A DNA stretch of 64,000 bases, taken from assembly GCF_004125265.1 (NCBI RefSeq), contig NZ_RDTE01000003.1, positions 5,456,001 to 5,520,000 of the forward strand, in the 5' to 3' direction. The notes beneath the pieces are model-generated. The model did not search any database, was not told the DNA's origin, and worked only from the letters and a program-made list of their open reading frames with translations. The position numbers and the translations under genes were made by a program. Below, one piece after another: positions 31,451 to 39,978 of this stretch. Each line of letters starts with the position of its first letter. Positions within the stretch are counted from its first letter, which is position 1. Origin of the DNA: Streptomyces lydicus. Lineage in GTDB: Bacteria; Actinomycetota; Actinomycetes; Streptomycetales; Streptomycetaceae.

Positions 31451-31530
31451 ACGGGCCGGAGCGTCTCCACACGGACCGGAGCGTCACCACACGGGCCGGA
31501 GCGTCACCACAGGGGCCGGGGCATCACCGA
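31451..31530 (+). repeat. Four tandem 20-bp repeats upstream of the P450 gene
   Basis: Four contiguous units of exactly 20 nt, consensus ACGGGCCGGAGCGTCACCAC, the first three differing at one or two bases and the fourth more divergent. They lie between the hypothetical gene and the cytochrome P450 gene. A period of two helical turns would place copies on one face of the DNA. Confidence 0.85.
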
Positions 31531-31660
31531 GCCACGGAGTCAGCCGCCTCCGGGGCGGCCACCGGCTCCCGCTGCCCGTGAGCTTTTGACGGAGGACGGT
31601 GCGGCAGGGGCCGGACAGCGCGCGGGCGCACCACGGTGTGCCACCGGTTACGGTCGGAAG

Positions 31661-33157
31661 GTGCACGACAAGCCCGACGCCCCCGATGCCGACGCCCCCA
31701 CCGCTGCCGCCGCCACGGGCTGCCCCGTCTCCGACGCCTCCGCGGGCCGGCCGGCCTCCGACGCGCCGGCGGGACCCTCTCCCGCAGCCGACGTCCCCAC
31801 TGCCCCTGCCACCACGGGCTGCCCGGCCTCCGACGCCGCCGCGGGCCGTCCGGCCCCCGCCCCCGACGCCTCGACGGCCTGCCCCACCCCCGCCCCCGAG
31901 CTGTTCACCTGGGAGTTCGCCGCCGACCCCTACCCCGCGTACGCCTGGCTGCGGGAGCATGCGCCGGTGCACCGGACCGAGCTGCCCAGCGGCGTCGAGG
32001 CCTGGCTGGTGACCCGCTACACCGAGGCGCGGCAGGCGCTCGCCGACGGCCGGCTGTCGAAGAACCCGGTGCACCACAGCGAGTCCGCGCACGGCAAGGG
32101 CAAGGTCGGCATCCCCGGTGAGCGCAGCGCCAACCTGATGACGCATCTGCTCAATATCGACCCCCCGGACCACACCCGGCTGCGCCGGCTGGTCTCCAAG
32201 GCCTTCACCCCGCGCCGGGTGGCCGCCTTCGCCCCGCGCGTCCAGGAGCTGACCGACCAGCTCATCGACCGGTTCGCGGCGAAGGGCGAGGCCGACCTCA
32301 TCCACGAGTTCGCCTTCCCGCTGCCCATCTACGCGATCTGCGATCTGCTGGGCGTGCCGCGCGAGGACCAGGACGACTTCCGCGACTGGGCGGGCATGAT
32401 GATCCGGCACGGCGGGGGGCCGCGCGGCGGTGTCGCCCGGTCCGTGAAGAAGATGCGCGGCTATCTCGCCGAGCTGATCCACCGCAAGCGGGAAACCCTC
32501 GGCGACACCGCGGAGGCGGACGAGGATCTGATCTCCGGCCTGATCCGGGCCTCGGACCACGGCGAGCACCTCACCGAGAACGAGGTTGCCGCGATGGCCT
32601 TCATCCTGCTGTTCGCCGGTTTTGAGACGACCGTGAACTTGATCGGCAACGGCCTCTACGCCCTGCTGCGCCACCCGGCCCAGCGCGAGTTGCTGCAGAA
32701 GTCGATCACAGCGGGCGACACCGATCTGCTCACCACCGGCATCGAGGAACTGCTCCGTTACGACGGCCCCGTGGAGCTGGCGACCTGGCGGTTCGCGACG
32801 CAGGAGCTGACCCTGGGCGGGCAGCGGATCGCCAAGGGCGACCCGGTCCTGGTGGTGCTGGCCGCCGCCGACCGCGATCCGGCGCGCTTCACCGAGCCGG
32901 ACGTCCTGGACCTGACCCGCCGTGACAACCAGCACCTGGGGTACGGGCACGGCATCCACTACTGCCTGGGGGCACCGCTCGCCCGGCTCGAAGGGCAGGC
33001 CGCTCTGGCGACGCTGCTGACCCGGCTCCCGGACCTCCGGCTCGCCGTGGAACCGGACGCCTTGCGCTGGCGTGGCGGGCTCATCATGCGCGGACTGCGG
33101 TCGCTGCCGGTGGAGTTCTCGCCCGAACGCCCTGACCAGCGACAAGGGGAGAAGTGA
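31661..33157 (+). CDS. Cytochrome P450
   Basis: 498 residues from this GTG. The P450 core begins at about residue 79 (ELFTWEFAADPYPAYAWLRE). It shows the I-helix LLFAGFETTVN, the EELLRY (ExxR) motif and the heme loop LGYGHGIHYCLGAPLARLE with the axial Cys. Such soluble bacterial P450s (CYP107-like by pattern) hydroxylate or epoxidise small molecules with separate ferredoxins, none of which is nearby. The first ~78 residues are an unusual Ala/Pro/Asp-rich extension with two copies of a TGCPxSDAxAGRP motif. The start is uncertain; a start just before the core would shorten it to about 420 residues. Confidence 0.92.
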   Translation: MHDKPDAPDADAPTAAAATGCPVSDASAGRPASDAPAGPSPAADVPTAPATTGCPASDAAAGRPAPAPDASTACPTPAPELFTWEFAADPYPAYAWLREHAPVHRTELPSGVEAWLVTRYTEARQALADGRLSKNPVHHSESAHGKGKVGIPGERSANLMTHLLNIDPPDHTRLRRLVSKAFTPRRVAAFAPRVQELTDQLIDRFAAKGEADLIHEFAFPLPIYAICDLLGVPREDQDDFRDWAGMMIRHGGGPRGGVARSVKKMRGYLAELIHRKRETLGDTAEADEDLISGLIRASDHGEHLTENEVAAMAFILLFAGFETTVNLIGNGLYALLRHPAQRELLQKSITAGDTDLLTTGIEELLRYDGPVELATWRFATQELTLGGQRIAKGDPVLVVLAAADRDPARFTEPDVLDLTRRDNQHLGYGHGIHYCLGAPLARLEGQAALATLLTRLPDLRLAVEPDALRWRGGLIMRGLRSLPVEFSPERPDQRQGEK

Positions 33158-33394
33158 CAGAGAGTCAGGTGCGTGACCTTCGCGTGATCTGCACTACACC
33201 GACTTGTGACTACCCGTGACCCCGGCTACCTTTCCACCGACGATCGACGGGCTTCACCCGGTCGGCCGAAGCGGTGATGTGGGGGACCGGTGTAACGGTG
33301 CGCCTCGTGCGCGTCGGCCGGATGGGTGCGGGTACCCGTCGAGCAGCTCGCAGAGCTCGTCGTACAACTCAACCGCCGCGCGAAAGGCATCCGC

Positions 33395-34468
33395 ATGCGT
33401 TCCGGGAACGGCCGACACCGTCGACCCCGCCAGGCACCGGCCATCTTTGTCACGGCGGGAGTGACCGGCGCAGGCTTCGCCCTGCCACTGCTCGCCGCGA
33501 GTGGCGCCCACGCCGCCGACACCGCGACCTGGGACAAGGTCGCCCAGTGTGAGACCGGCAGCGTCTGGAGCGCGGCTCCGGGCAACGGCTACTACGGCGG
33601 GCTCCAGCTCACCCAGGAGATGTGGGACAACTACGGCGGCTCGGCCTACGCCTCGCGCCCCGACCTCGCCAGCCGCTCCCAGCAGATCGCGGTGGCCGAG
33701 TCGATCCTCGACCACCGCGGCCCGGACGTCTGGTCGAGCTGTGCGGTGAGCGCCGGTCTGGCCAAGGACGGCCGGGCGCCGGAGGTCGACCCGGGCAACG
33801 TCGCCACCCCCTCGCCCGCCCCGTCGGACGACGGCGGCTCCCCGGACCCCTGGGACTCGTCCGGCAGTCCTGACTCGTCCGGCAGCCCTGACGCTTCGGG
33901 TTCCGGCGGGACGCATGACCGGCCCGGTGACGAGCCGGCCGACCCGAAGCCGTCGCCCGACGCCCCGGGCTCTGCCGGGACGCACGAGCCCGGCGACGGG
34001 GCCCCGGACCCGACGACGCCGGACGACCGGGCCGACGACCCGTCGCGGTCCGCCGACCCGTCCACCGACCCGTCGCAGTCCACCGACCCGTCCGATGACC
34101 CGTCGCAGCCGGCCGGCCCGTCCGCCGACCCGTCCGAGGGCGGCAGCCGTACGGACACCTCCGGCACGCCGCGGGAGACGCCCGCGAAGGGCAAGCACCG
34201 CGGCGGTGCGGGTGACGGGGGTGCCGACGACGGGGGCAGGTCCGCCGGCGGCCGGCACGCCTCGCGCGGCGACGCCGAGCGCACCGGCCCGGCGGCCGAC
34301 GGCGACTACACCGTGCGCCCGGGTGACACGCTGTCAGCCATCGCCTCCGCCCACCGGCTGTCCGGCGGCTGGAGTGCCCTCTACGACCGCAACGAGGACG
34401 TTATCGGCTCCGACGCGGACCTGATCAAGCCGGGCCAACTGCTCGATCTCGGGCACTCCGTGGGGTAA
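33395..34468 (+). CDS. rpfC: Resuscitation-promoting factor, secreted, with LysM domain
   Basis: 357 residues. A signal peptide (about 1-40, ending ASGAHA) leads to the Rpf transglycosylase domain (about 43-120) with ATWDKVAQCETG, whose Glu is the catalytic acid, and NGYYGGLQLTQEMWDNYGG. A long Asp/Ser/Pro linker rich in DPS units (about 130-285) and a C-terminal LysM module (YTVRPGDTLSAIASAHRL) follow. It cleaves peptidoglycan, helping spore germination and exit from dormancy. GAAAGG lies about 8 nt before the chosen ATG. It precedes rpfA; in S. coelicolor the neighbouring paralogue is called rpfC, from memory. Confidence 0.92.
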   Translation: MRSGNGRHRRPRQAPAIFVTAGVTGAGFALPLLAASGAHAADTATWDKVAQCETGSVWSAAPGNGYYGGLQLTQEMWDNYGGSAYASRPDLASRSQQIAVAESILDHRGPDVWSSCAVSAGLAKDGRAPEVDPGNVATPSPAPSDDGGSPDPWDSSGSPDSSGSPDASGSGGTHDRPGDEPADPKPSPDAPGSAGTHEPGDGAPDPTTPDDRADDPSRSADPSTDPSQSTDPSDDPSQPAGPSADPSEGGSRTDTSGTPRETPAKGKHRGGAGDGGADDGGRSAGGRHASRGDAERTGPAADGDYTVRPGDTLSAIASAHRLSGGWSALYDRNEDVIGSDADLIKPGQLLDLGHSVG

Positions 34469-34525
34469 TTCGCCGCCGTTCGACCGCTTTTGGGAAAGTG
34501 AGACAAGGGTCTCGTTGACGCGGAT

Positions 34526-34562
34526 GAACCCCGGTGTGTGCCGCCTCGGCAAACCGGGGTTC
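34526..34562 (+). terminator. Hairpin after rpfC
   Basis: A perfect 10-bp stem GAACCCCGGT/ACCGGGGTTC with a 17-nt loop, about 60 nt after the rpfC stop and upstream of the rpfA leader. No U-tract; probably ends rpfC transcripts. Confidence 0.5.
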
Positions 34563-34687
34563 ACCTGCGGGTATGTGACCCACTCGTGATCAAAAGCGGT
34601 CAACTTGGTTCAGATGGTGGGGTTTGAACCCCAAGCCCATTACTGCTTAACGTCAGGACCGCTCGCCAAAGCGGGCCCTTTGATCAC

Positions 34688-34876
34688 ACGCCGAATCCTG
34701 CCGGTGATCGGAGGCACTTGACGCGCAAGCGCCGAAGGCAGGAGCGGGGGAACCAAGGTAAGTGCCGGCCCCGCCCGTGAAAGCGGTCAGCCGGCTTGGG
34801 GTGAAGCCACGTGCGTCACGCGCACGCGGCCGGGCGATTCTCACAGCCCGAACCCGACAGCTCACCTCGTAGGCGT
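34688..34876 (+). ncRNA. c-di-AMP (ydaO/yuaA-type) riboswitch in the rpfA leader
   Basis: The leader matches the ydaO consensus in order: ACGCCGAATCCTGCC, then GGCAGGAGCGGGGGAACCA, CTTGGGGTGAAGCC, and GGGCGATTCTCACAGCCCGA followed by ACCCGACAGCTCACCTCG and TAGGCGT. P1 pairs ACGCC with GGCGT. The class binds c-di-AMP and in actinobacteria is found upstream of rpf genes, where ligand lowers expression. Downstream, GGTGAG of the ribosome binding region (34879-34884) can pair with CTCACC inside the aptamer (34861-34866), which suggests a route for control at initiation. The expression-platform reading is inference. Confidence 0.93.
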
Positions 34877-34897
34877 CGGTGAGGAAACGAACCAACC

Positions 34898-35569
34898 ATG
34901 CTGATCATCAAGGGCAAGCACCGCCGTCCGTCCAAGGCCGCCCGCGTCGCCACCCTCGCCGGCATCGCCGGTGCTGCCGTGGCCGTCCCGCTGATGGGCG
35001 CCACCTCCGCCTCCGCCGCCTCCGTCTCCACCTGGGACAAGGTCGCCCAGTGCGAGTCCGGCGGCAACTGGTCGATCAACACCGGTAACGGCTACTACGG
35101 TGGCCTGCAGTTCTCCAACTCCAGCTGGGCCGCCGCCGGTGGCACCAAGTACGCCCCGCGCGCCGACCTGGCCAGCAAGTCCCAGCAGATAGCCGCCGCC
35201 GAGAAGCTCCTCGCCATCCAGGGCCCGGGCGCCTGGTCCTGCGCCGGCGCCGGCAACCTGACCTCCGGCGGCCCCGCGGCCAACGTCGACACCTCCGGCT
35301 CCGCGCAGACCAAGTCCGCGCCCCAGCAGGACCAGGGCTCCGCCAAGGCCGAGACGAAGAAGGCCCCGGCCGCCCCCGAGCAGCACGCCTCCCGCTCGAC
35401 CGAGCGCAAGTCCATGGGCCACGGCAACTACACCGTCAAGGCGGGCGACACCCTCGCCAAGATCGCCAAGGCGCACGGCACCGACTGGAAGTCCGTCTAC
35501 AAGGCCAACAAGTCGGTCATCGGCGGCAACCCGAACCTGATCTTCCCGGGTCAGAAGCTCAACGTCTGA
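34898..35569 (+). CDS. rpfA: Resuscitation-promoting factor RpfA, secreted, with LysM domain
   Basis: 223 residues. Signal peptide (about 1-41, ending TSASA), Rpf domain (STWDKVAQCESGGNWS with catalytic Glu, GNGYYGGLQFSNSSWAAAGG), a Lys/Ala/Gln-rich linker, and a C-terminal LysM (NYTVKAGDTLAKIAKAHGTD ... IFPGQKLNV). It cleaves cell-wall peptidoglycan during germination and growth. GAGGAAACG before the ATG is the ribosome binding site, directly after the c-di-AMP riboswitch. Domains match those of the rpfC product but the linker is much shorter. Confidence 0.95.
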   Translation: MLIIKGKHRRPSKAARVATLAGIAGAAVAVPLMGATSASAASVSTWDKVAQCESGGNWSINTGNGYYGGLQFSNSSWAAAGGTKYAPRADLASKSQQIAAAEKLLAIQGPGAWSCAGAGNLTSGGPAANVDTSGSAQTKSAPQQDQGSAKAETKKAPAAPEQHASRSTERKSMGHGNYTVKAGDTLAKIAKAHGTDWKSVYKANKSVIGGNPNLIFPGQKLNV

Positions 35570-35960
35570 GTCCCCTCCCACCGGGATCAGGCGGGCCCGA
35601 GCGGCGAGCCCCCTCCCCGTGTGGGACGACTGTGAGACCGCTGCCCGTGCGAGATCACTTCCTCTGTGAGACCGCCCCGCCCGGCGCGCCCTTCCCCCGG
35701 CGCGTCGTGGCGGGGCTTCTCTCTTCTCTCATCCGGCGCCGTGACCGGGCCGCCGCGGCCGAGCCGGCCGCGCGCCGGTGACCGGCGACGTTCCAGGTTT
35801 TTCCCCGTTCCGCGAACAATGCCCTTGAATGCCCCGCGAACTTGGCCTTTGAGAAGTATTCCGGGCCGTTCCGTCCCATGGAGCGGGCCAAGGGCGGGTG
35901 GACGCACCCGGGGCCGTTAGGCTCGTGCGCAGAACGCCAGACACCCACGAAGGAGACAAC
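35570..35960. other. Intergenic region between rpfA and eno
   Basis: About 390 nt without a credible gene. The last 100 nt before eno have somewhat lower GC and should contain the eno promoter; AAGGAG precedes the GTG start. No clear hairpin terminator is seen for rpfA. Confidence 0.4.
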
Positions 35961-37247
35961 GTGCCGTCGATCGACGTCGTCGTAGCCCGCGAAATTCTCG
36001 ACTCGCGAGGTAATCCCACGGTCGAGGTCGAGGTCGGCCTCGACGACGGCAGCACCGGCCGTGCCGCCGTGCCGTCCGGCGCCTCCACCGGCGCCTTCGA
36101 GGCCATCGAGCTTCGTGACGGCGACCCGAACCGCTACCTGGGCAAGGGCGTGGAGAAGGCCGTCCTGGCCGTCATCGAGCAGATCGGCCCGGAGCTCGTC
36201 GGCTACGACGCGACCGAGCAGCGCCTGATCGACCAGGCCATGTTCGACCTGGACGCCACCGACAACAAGGGCTCGCTCGGCGCCAACGCCATCCTCGGCG
36301 TCTCCCTCGCCGTCGCGCACGCCGCCTCCGAGGCCAGCGACCTCCCGCTGTTCCGCTACCTCGGCGGCCCCAACGCGCACGTTCTGCCCGTCCCGATGAT
36401 GAACATCCTGAACGGCGGCTCGCACGCCGACTCCAACGTGGACATCCAGGAGTTCATGATCGCCCCGATCGGCGCGGAGTCCTTCTCCGAGGCGCTGCGC
36501 TGGGGCGCCGAGGTCTACCACACCCTCAAGAAGGTCCTGAAGGAGCGCGGGCTGTCCACCGGCCTCGGCGACGAGGGCGGCTTCGCCCCGAACCTGGGCT
36601 CCAACCGCGAGGCCCTGGACCTCATCCTGGAGGCCATCAAGCAGGCCGGTTACGCCCCCGGCCAGGACATCGCGCTCGCGCTGGACGTCGCCGCCTCCGA
36701 GTTCTACAAGGACGGCAAGTACCAGTTCGAGGGCAAGGACCGCTCGGCCGCCGAGATGACCGAGTACTACGAGGAGCTGGTCGCGGCCTACCCGCTGGTC
36801 TCCATCGAGGACCCGCTGTTCGAGGACGACTGGGCCGGCTGGAAGGTCATCACCGACAAGCTCGGCGCCAAGGTCCAGCTGGTCGGCGACGACCTGTTCG
36901 TCACCAACCCCGAGCGCCTGGCCCGCGGCATCGAGGAGGGCTCCGCCAACGCGCTGCTGGTGAAGGTCAACCAGATCGGCTCGCTGACCGAGACCCTGGA
37001 CGCCGTCGAGCTGGCCCAGCGCAACGGCTTCAAGTGCATGATGTCGCACCGCTCCGGCGAGACCGAGGACGTCACCATCGCCGACCTCGCCGTCGCCACC
37101 AACTGCGGCCAGATCAAGACCGGCGCCCCGGCCCGCTCCGAGCGCGTCGCCAAGTACAACCAGCTGCTGCGCATCGAGGAGATCCTCGACGACGCCGCGG
37201 TCTACGCCGGCCGCTCCGCCTTCCCGCGGTTCCGCCAGGGCAGCTGA
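35961..37247 (+). CDS. eno: Enolase
   Basis: 428 residues. Converts 2-phosphoglycerate to PEP in glycolysis. Signatures in order: REILDSRGNPTVEVEV, GAVPSGASTG with the substrate loop, MMNILNGGSHADSNVDIQEF, LGDEGGFAPN with catalytic Glu, SIEDPLFEDDW, VGDDLFVTNPERL, LLVKVNQIGSLTET with catalytic Lys, and MMSHRSGETED. The GTG has AAGGAG 6 nt upstream. Normal length. It heads a run of co-directional genes (divIC, DUF501, ppx) that is conserved in actinobacteria. Confidence 0.97.
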   Translation: MPSIDVVVAREILDSRGNPTVEVEVGLDDGSTGRAAVPSGASTGAFEAIELRDGDPNRYLGKGVEKAVLAVIEQIGPELVGYDATEQRLIDQAMFDLDATDNKGSLGANAILGVSLAVAHAASEASDLPLFRYLGGPNAHVLPVPMMNILNGGSHADSNVDIQEFMIAPIGAESFSEALRWGAEVYHTLKKVLKERGLSTGLGDEGGFAPNLGSNREALDLILEAIKQAGYAPGQDIALALDVAASEFYKDGKYQFEGKDRSAAEMTEYYEELVAAYPLVSIEDPLFEDDWAGWKVITDKLGAKVQLVGDDLFVTNPERLARGIEEGSANALLVKVNQIGSLTETLDAVELAQRNGFKCMMSHRSGETEDVTIADLAVATNCGQIKTGAPARSERVAKYNQLLRIEEILDDAAVYAGRSAFPRFRQGS

Positions 37248-37403
37248 TCGCAGACGGCCCGCTGCCCGCCCGACCGGGGCAGAGGGCCGATCGGGCGAGG
37301 CAACCGCCCGGCACCCCGTACGTCCCCGGCGACGGTCCCGTACCGTTGCCGGGGACGTGCCTGCTTGAAGCAGCCAGGCGTCCGTCAGTGAAGGGGAGGC
37401 GAC

Positions 37404-37856
37404 GTGCCCGCGGACCGGTTCTCGACCGCGACCCGACTCAAGGCGCTCGGCGAGCAGGCCGCCGCCCGCGTCTACCGCGCCCGCCCGCCCCGCCGCAACC
37501 GCCTCACCGGCCGCGCCGCCCTGCTGGCGCTGGTGATGTGCTCCCTGGTGGTCGCCCTCGCGTACCCGATGAGGCAGTACGTCTCCCAGCGCTCCGACAT
37601 CGCCGACCAGCGCCGCAAGGCCCAGGACGCGGGCGCCGCCCTCGACCGGCTGCGCGAGCAGAAGGCCCGCTGGCAGGACCCCGACTTCGTACGCCAGCAG
37701 GCCCGCCGGCATCTGCACTACGTCATGCCGGGCGAGACCGGCTATATCGTCCAGGACGGCTCCGCCACCGGCTCCGCGCCGAAGGGGCCGCAGGCGGCAC
37801 AGCGCCCCTGGTACGAGAATCTGTGGGACACCGTCGACGCGGCCGACAAGCGGTAG
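37404..37856 (+). CDS. divIC: FtsB/DivIC-type septum formation protein
   Basis: 150 residues. A basic cytoplasmic tail, one transmembrane helix (about 33-53, ALLALVMCSLVVALAYPM), an extracytoplasmic coiled coil (QRSDIADQRRKAQDAGAALDRLREQKARWQDPDFVRQQARRHL in sections), and the family end LHYVMPGETGYIV. It helps assemble the division machinery at sporulation septa with FtsL and DivIC partners. GGGGAGG precedes the GTG. Position after eno is conserved in actinobacteria. Confidence 0.9.
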   Translation: MPADRFSTATRLKALGEQAAARVYRARPPRRNRLTGRAALLALVMCSLVVALAYPMRQYVSQRSDIADQRRKAQDAGAALDRLREQKARWQDPDFVRQQARRHLHYVMPGETGYIVQDGSATGSAPKGPQAAQRPWYENLWDTVDAADKR

Positions 37857-37955
37857 CCCCCGGCTGCCCGTACCGCCGCCGGGCGGCAGCCCGTAGTGTC
37901 GGGGCCGGACGGCCGCCCCGCCGCCACCTCACCACTCACCTCACCGAAAGCGCAC

Positions 37956-38534
37956 ATGGACACCCCCCCGCCCCAGACCGAGCCCACCGAGCCCACCGAC
38001 GCGGACATCGCCGCCTTCCGGGAACAGCTCGGCCGCCCGCCGCGCGGCCTGCGCGCCATCGCGCACCGCTGCCCCTGCGGGCAGCCGGATGTCGTCGAGA
38101 CGGCGCCGCGCCTGGAGGACGGCACGCCCTTCCCCACGCTCTACTACCTCACCTGCCCGCGCGCGGCCTCCGCGATCGGCACGCTGGAGGCCAACGGCGT
38201 GATGAAGGAGATGACCGAGCGGCTGGCGGCCGACCCGGAGCTCGCCGCCGCCTACCGGGCCGCCCATGAGGACTACATCCGCCGGCGGGACGCCATCGAG
38301 GTGCTGCAGGGCTTCCCCAGCGCGGGCGGTATGCCGGACCGGGTCAAGTGCCTGCACGTCCTCGTCGGCCATTCGCTGGCCGCCGGGCCGGGCGTCAACC
38401 CGCTCGGCGACGAGGCGCTGGCGATGCTGCCGGAGTGGTGGAAGAAGGGGCCCTGCGTGACCCCCTGCCAGGACACCTCCGGCGGCCCGGACGCCCCCGG
38501 AGTACAGGACGCCCCCGAAGGAGACGCCACGTGA
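37956..38534 (+). CDS. DUF501 protein
   Basis: 192 residues. Residues 15-170 match DUF501: DIAAFREQLGRPPRGLRAIA, HRCPCGQPDVVETAPRLEDG, FPTLYYLTCPRAASAIGTLE, VKCLHVLVGHSLAAGPGVNP, and a C-terminal GPCV. Conserved Cys residues (CPCG, CPR, VKCLH, PCV) suggest metal or redox chemistry; the function is unknown. Genomic context next to ppx and enolase is conserved. Its stop codon overlaps the ppx start (GTGA), so translation is coupled. The extra tail DTSGGPDAPGVQDAPEGDAT is Pro/Asp-rich. Confidence 0.87.
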   Translation: MDTPPPQTEPTEPTDADIAAFREQLGRPPRGLRAIAHRCPCGQPDVVETAPRLEDGTPFPTLYYLTCPRAASAIGTLEANGVMKEMTERLAADPELAAAYRAAHEDYIRRRDAIEVLQGFPSAGGMPDRVKCLHVLVGHSLAAGPGVNPLGDEALAMLPEWWKKGPCVTPCQDTSGGPDAPGVQDAPEGDAT

Positions 38535-39526
38535 AGCGGGTCGCCGCCGTCGACTGCGGTACGAACTCCATCCGGCTGCTGGTCGCGGACGCCGACCCGG
38601 CGACGGGTGAGCTGAAGGACCTCGACCGCCGGATGCAGATCGTCCGGCTGGGCCAGGGCGTGGACCGCACCGGGCGGCTGGCGCCCGAGGCGCTGGAGCG
38701 CACCTTCGCGGCCTGCCGGGAGTACGCCGCGGTGATCAAGGATCTGGGCGCCGAGCAGGTCCGCTTCGTGGCCACCTCCGCCTCCCGGGACGCGGAGAAC
38801 CGCGAGGACTTCGTCCGCGGCGTGGTGGACATCCTGGGCGTGGAGCCCGAGGTGATCACCGGCGACCAGGAGGCGGAGTTCTCGTTCAACGGCGCCACCA
38901 AGGAGCTCCTCGGAATGGGGGCTGCAGGCGCGGAGCGACTTCCGGGGAAGGGCGGTGGCGGGCGACGGGTGGGCGTGGCCCGGCCCTTCCTGGTCGTCGA
39001 CATCGGCGGCGGCTCGACCGAGTTCGTCCTCGGCGACGAGTCGGTACGCGCCGCGCGCTCGGTCGACGTCGGGTGCGTCCGGATGACCGAGCGGCATCTG
39101 GTGCACGAGGGCGGGATCAGCGACCCGCCGTCCCCGGGGCAGATCAGCGCCATCAAGGCCGACATCGCCACGGCGCTGGACCGGGCCGAGGAGACCGTCC
39201 CGCTGGGCGAGGCCGCCACCCTCGTGGGCCTGGCCGGCTCGGTGACCACGGTCGCCGCGATCGCGCTGGGCCTCGACCGGTACGAGTCCGAGGCCATCCA
39301 CCACTCCCGTATCCCGCTGGCGAAGGTCCGCGAGATCACCGAGCGGCTGCTGTCCTCCACCCATGCCGAGCGGGCGGCCATCCCGGTCATGCACCCGGGC
39401 CGGGTCGACGTGATCGGCGCCGGCGCGCTCGTACTGCTGTCGATCATGGAGCGGACGGGGGCCGAGGAGGTCGTCGTCAGCGAGCACGACATCCTCGACG
39501 GCATCGCCTGGAGCCTGGCGGGCTGA
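38531..39526 (+). CDS. ppx: Exopolyphosphatase / guanosine pentaphosphate phosphohydrolase (Ppx/GppA)
   Basis: 331 residues of the actin-like ATPase fold. Motifs: VAAVDCGTNSIRLLVAD (phosphate 1), ATSASRDAENREDF, FLVVDIGGGSTEFVLGD (phosphate 2), VGCVRMTERHL, LVGLAGSVTT, and HPGRVDVIGAGALVL. It degrades polyphosphate chains or converts pppGpp to ppGpp, linking nutrient stress to development. The GTG overlaps the preceding stop by 4 nt, with AAGGAG upstream. A small Gly-rich insert (GKGGGGRR) sits before the phosphate 2 motif. Shorter than E. coli Ppx, as is common in actinobacteria. Confidence 0.94.
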   Translation: MKRVAAVDCGTNSIRLLVADADPATGELKDLDRRMQIVRLGQGVDRTGRLAPEALERTFAACREYAAVIKDLGAEQVRFVATSASRDAENREDFVRGVVDILGVEPEVITGDQEAEFSFNGATKELLGMGAAGAERLPGKGGGGRRVGVARPFLVVDIGGGSTEFVLGDESVRAARSVDVGCVRMTERHLVHEGGISDPPSPGQISAIKADIATALDRAEETVPLGEAATLVGLAGSVTTVAAIALGLDRYESEAIHHSRIPLAKVREITERLLSSTHAERAAIPVMHPGRVDVIGAGALVLLSIMERTGAEEVVVSEHDILDGIAWSLAG

Positions 39527-39540
39527 CGGCGCACGCCACT

Positions 39541-39579
39541 CGGCACAGGCCGGCAACGGCCTGTGCCGAATGGCTTTTT
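39541..39579 (+). terminator. Intrinsic terminator after ppx
   Basis: 12-bp perfect stem CGGCACAGGCCG with a GCAA tetraloop, followed within 7 nt by TTTTT. A textbook shape that ends the eno-to-ppx group. Confidence 0.85.
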
Positions 39580-39654
39580 GAGCGGGTGGTGTGCCCGTCC
39601 GAGCGCCCTTCAGGGGGCTTCGGGAGGCTCCGCGGAAGGGCCGGCGAAGAAAGT

Positions 39655-39672
39655 TCGTGAAATCCTTCACAT
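39655..39672. promoter_or_regulatory. Rex-type redox operator upstream of ndh
   Basis: The 18-mer TCGTGAAATCCTTCACAT matches the Rex operator consensus TTGTGAACGCGTTCACAA at every palindromic position but the second and last: GTGAA-N4-TTCAC is perfect. Rex is a repressor released by high NADH/NAD ratio. The site lies about 310 nt before the ndh start, within its promoter region. A link to NADH oxidation fits the regulator; I recall that ndh belongs to the Rex regulon in S. coelicolor. Confidence 0.75.
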
Positions 39673-39978
39673 GAAAAAACCGCTCCTTGGACGAACAATC
39701 TGATCGTCCGACCCGCATTCGAAGGTTCCAGGGCCTTGTGACCCCGAAAATGTGCGGCGGCCGGTGCGCGGGCGGCGCGTCGGCGGAGCCGGTGGTCCAC
39801 CCGCCCGGCGGACGACAATCCCTGATCAACAGGGGTCTCCAACGCCTCGCGTAACACGGTGGTTCCGCTGTGGACTATGGCGTCGGTCACGAAGGCGGCG
39901 GAGTGTAGCAGATGCCCCTTGCTTGCTTGTGAAGGGGCTCACGAGCGACCCCCCATGTGGGGGTGGATACTCGATTGC

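Noticed and set aside
34613..34660. tRNA-like segment (GGTTCAGATGGTGGGGTTTGAACCCC) in the rpfA leader
   Set aside because: No acceptor stem, D arm or anticodon arm can be formed around it.
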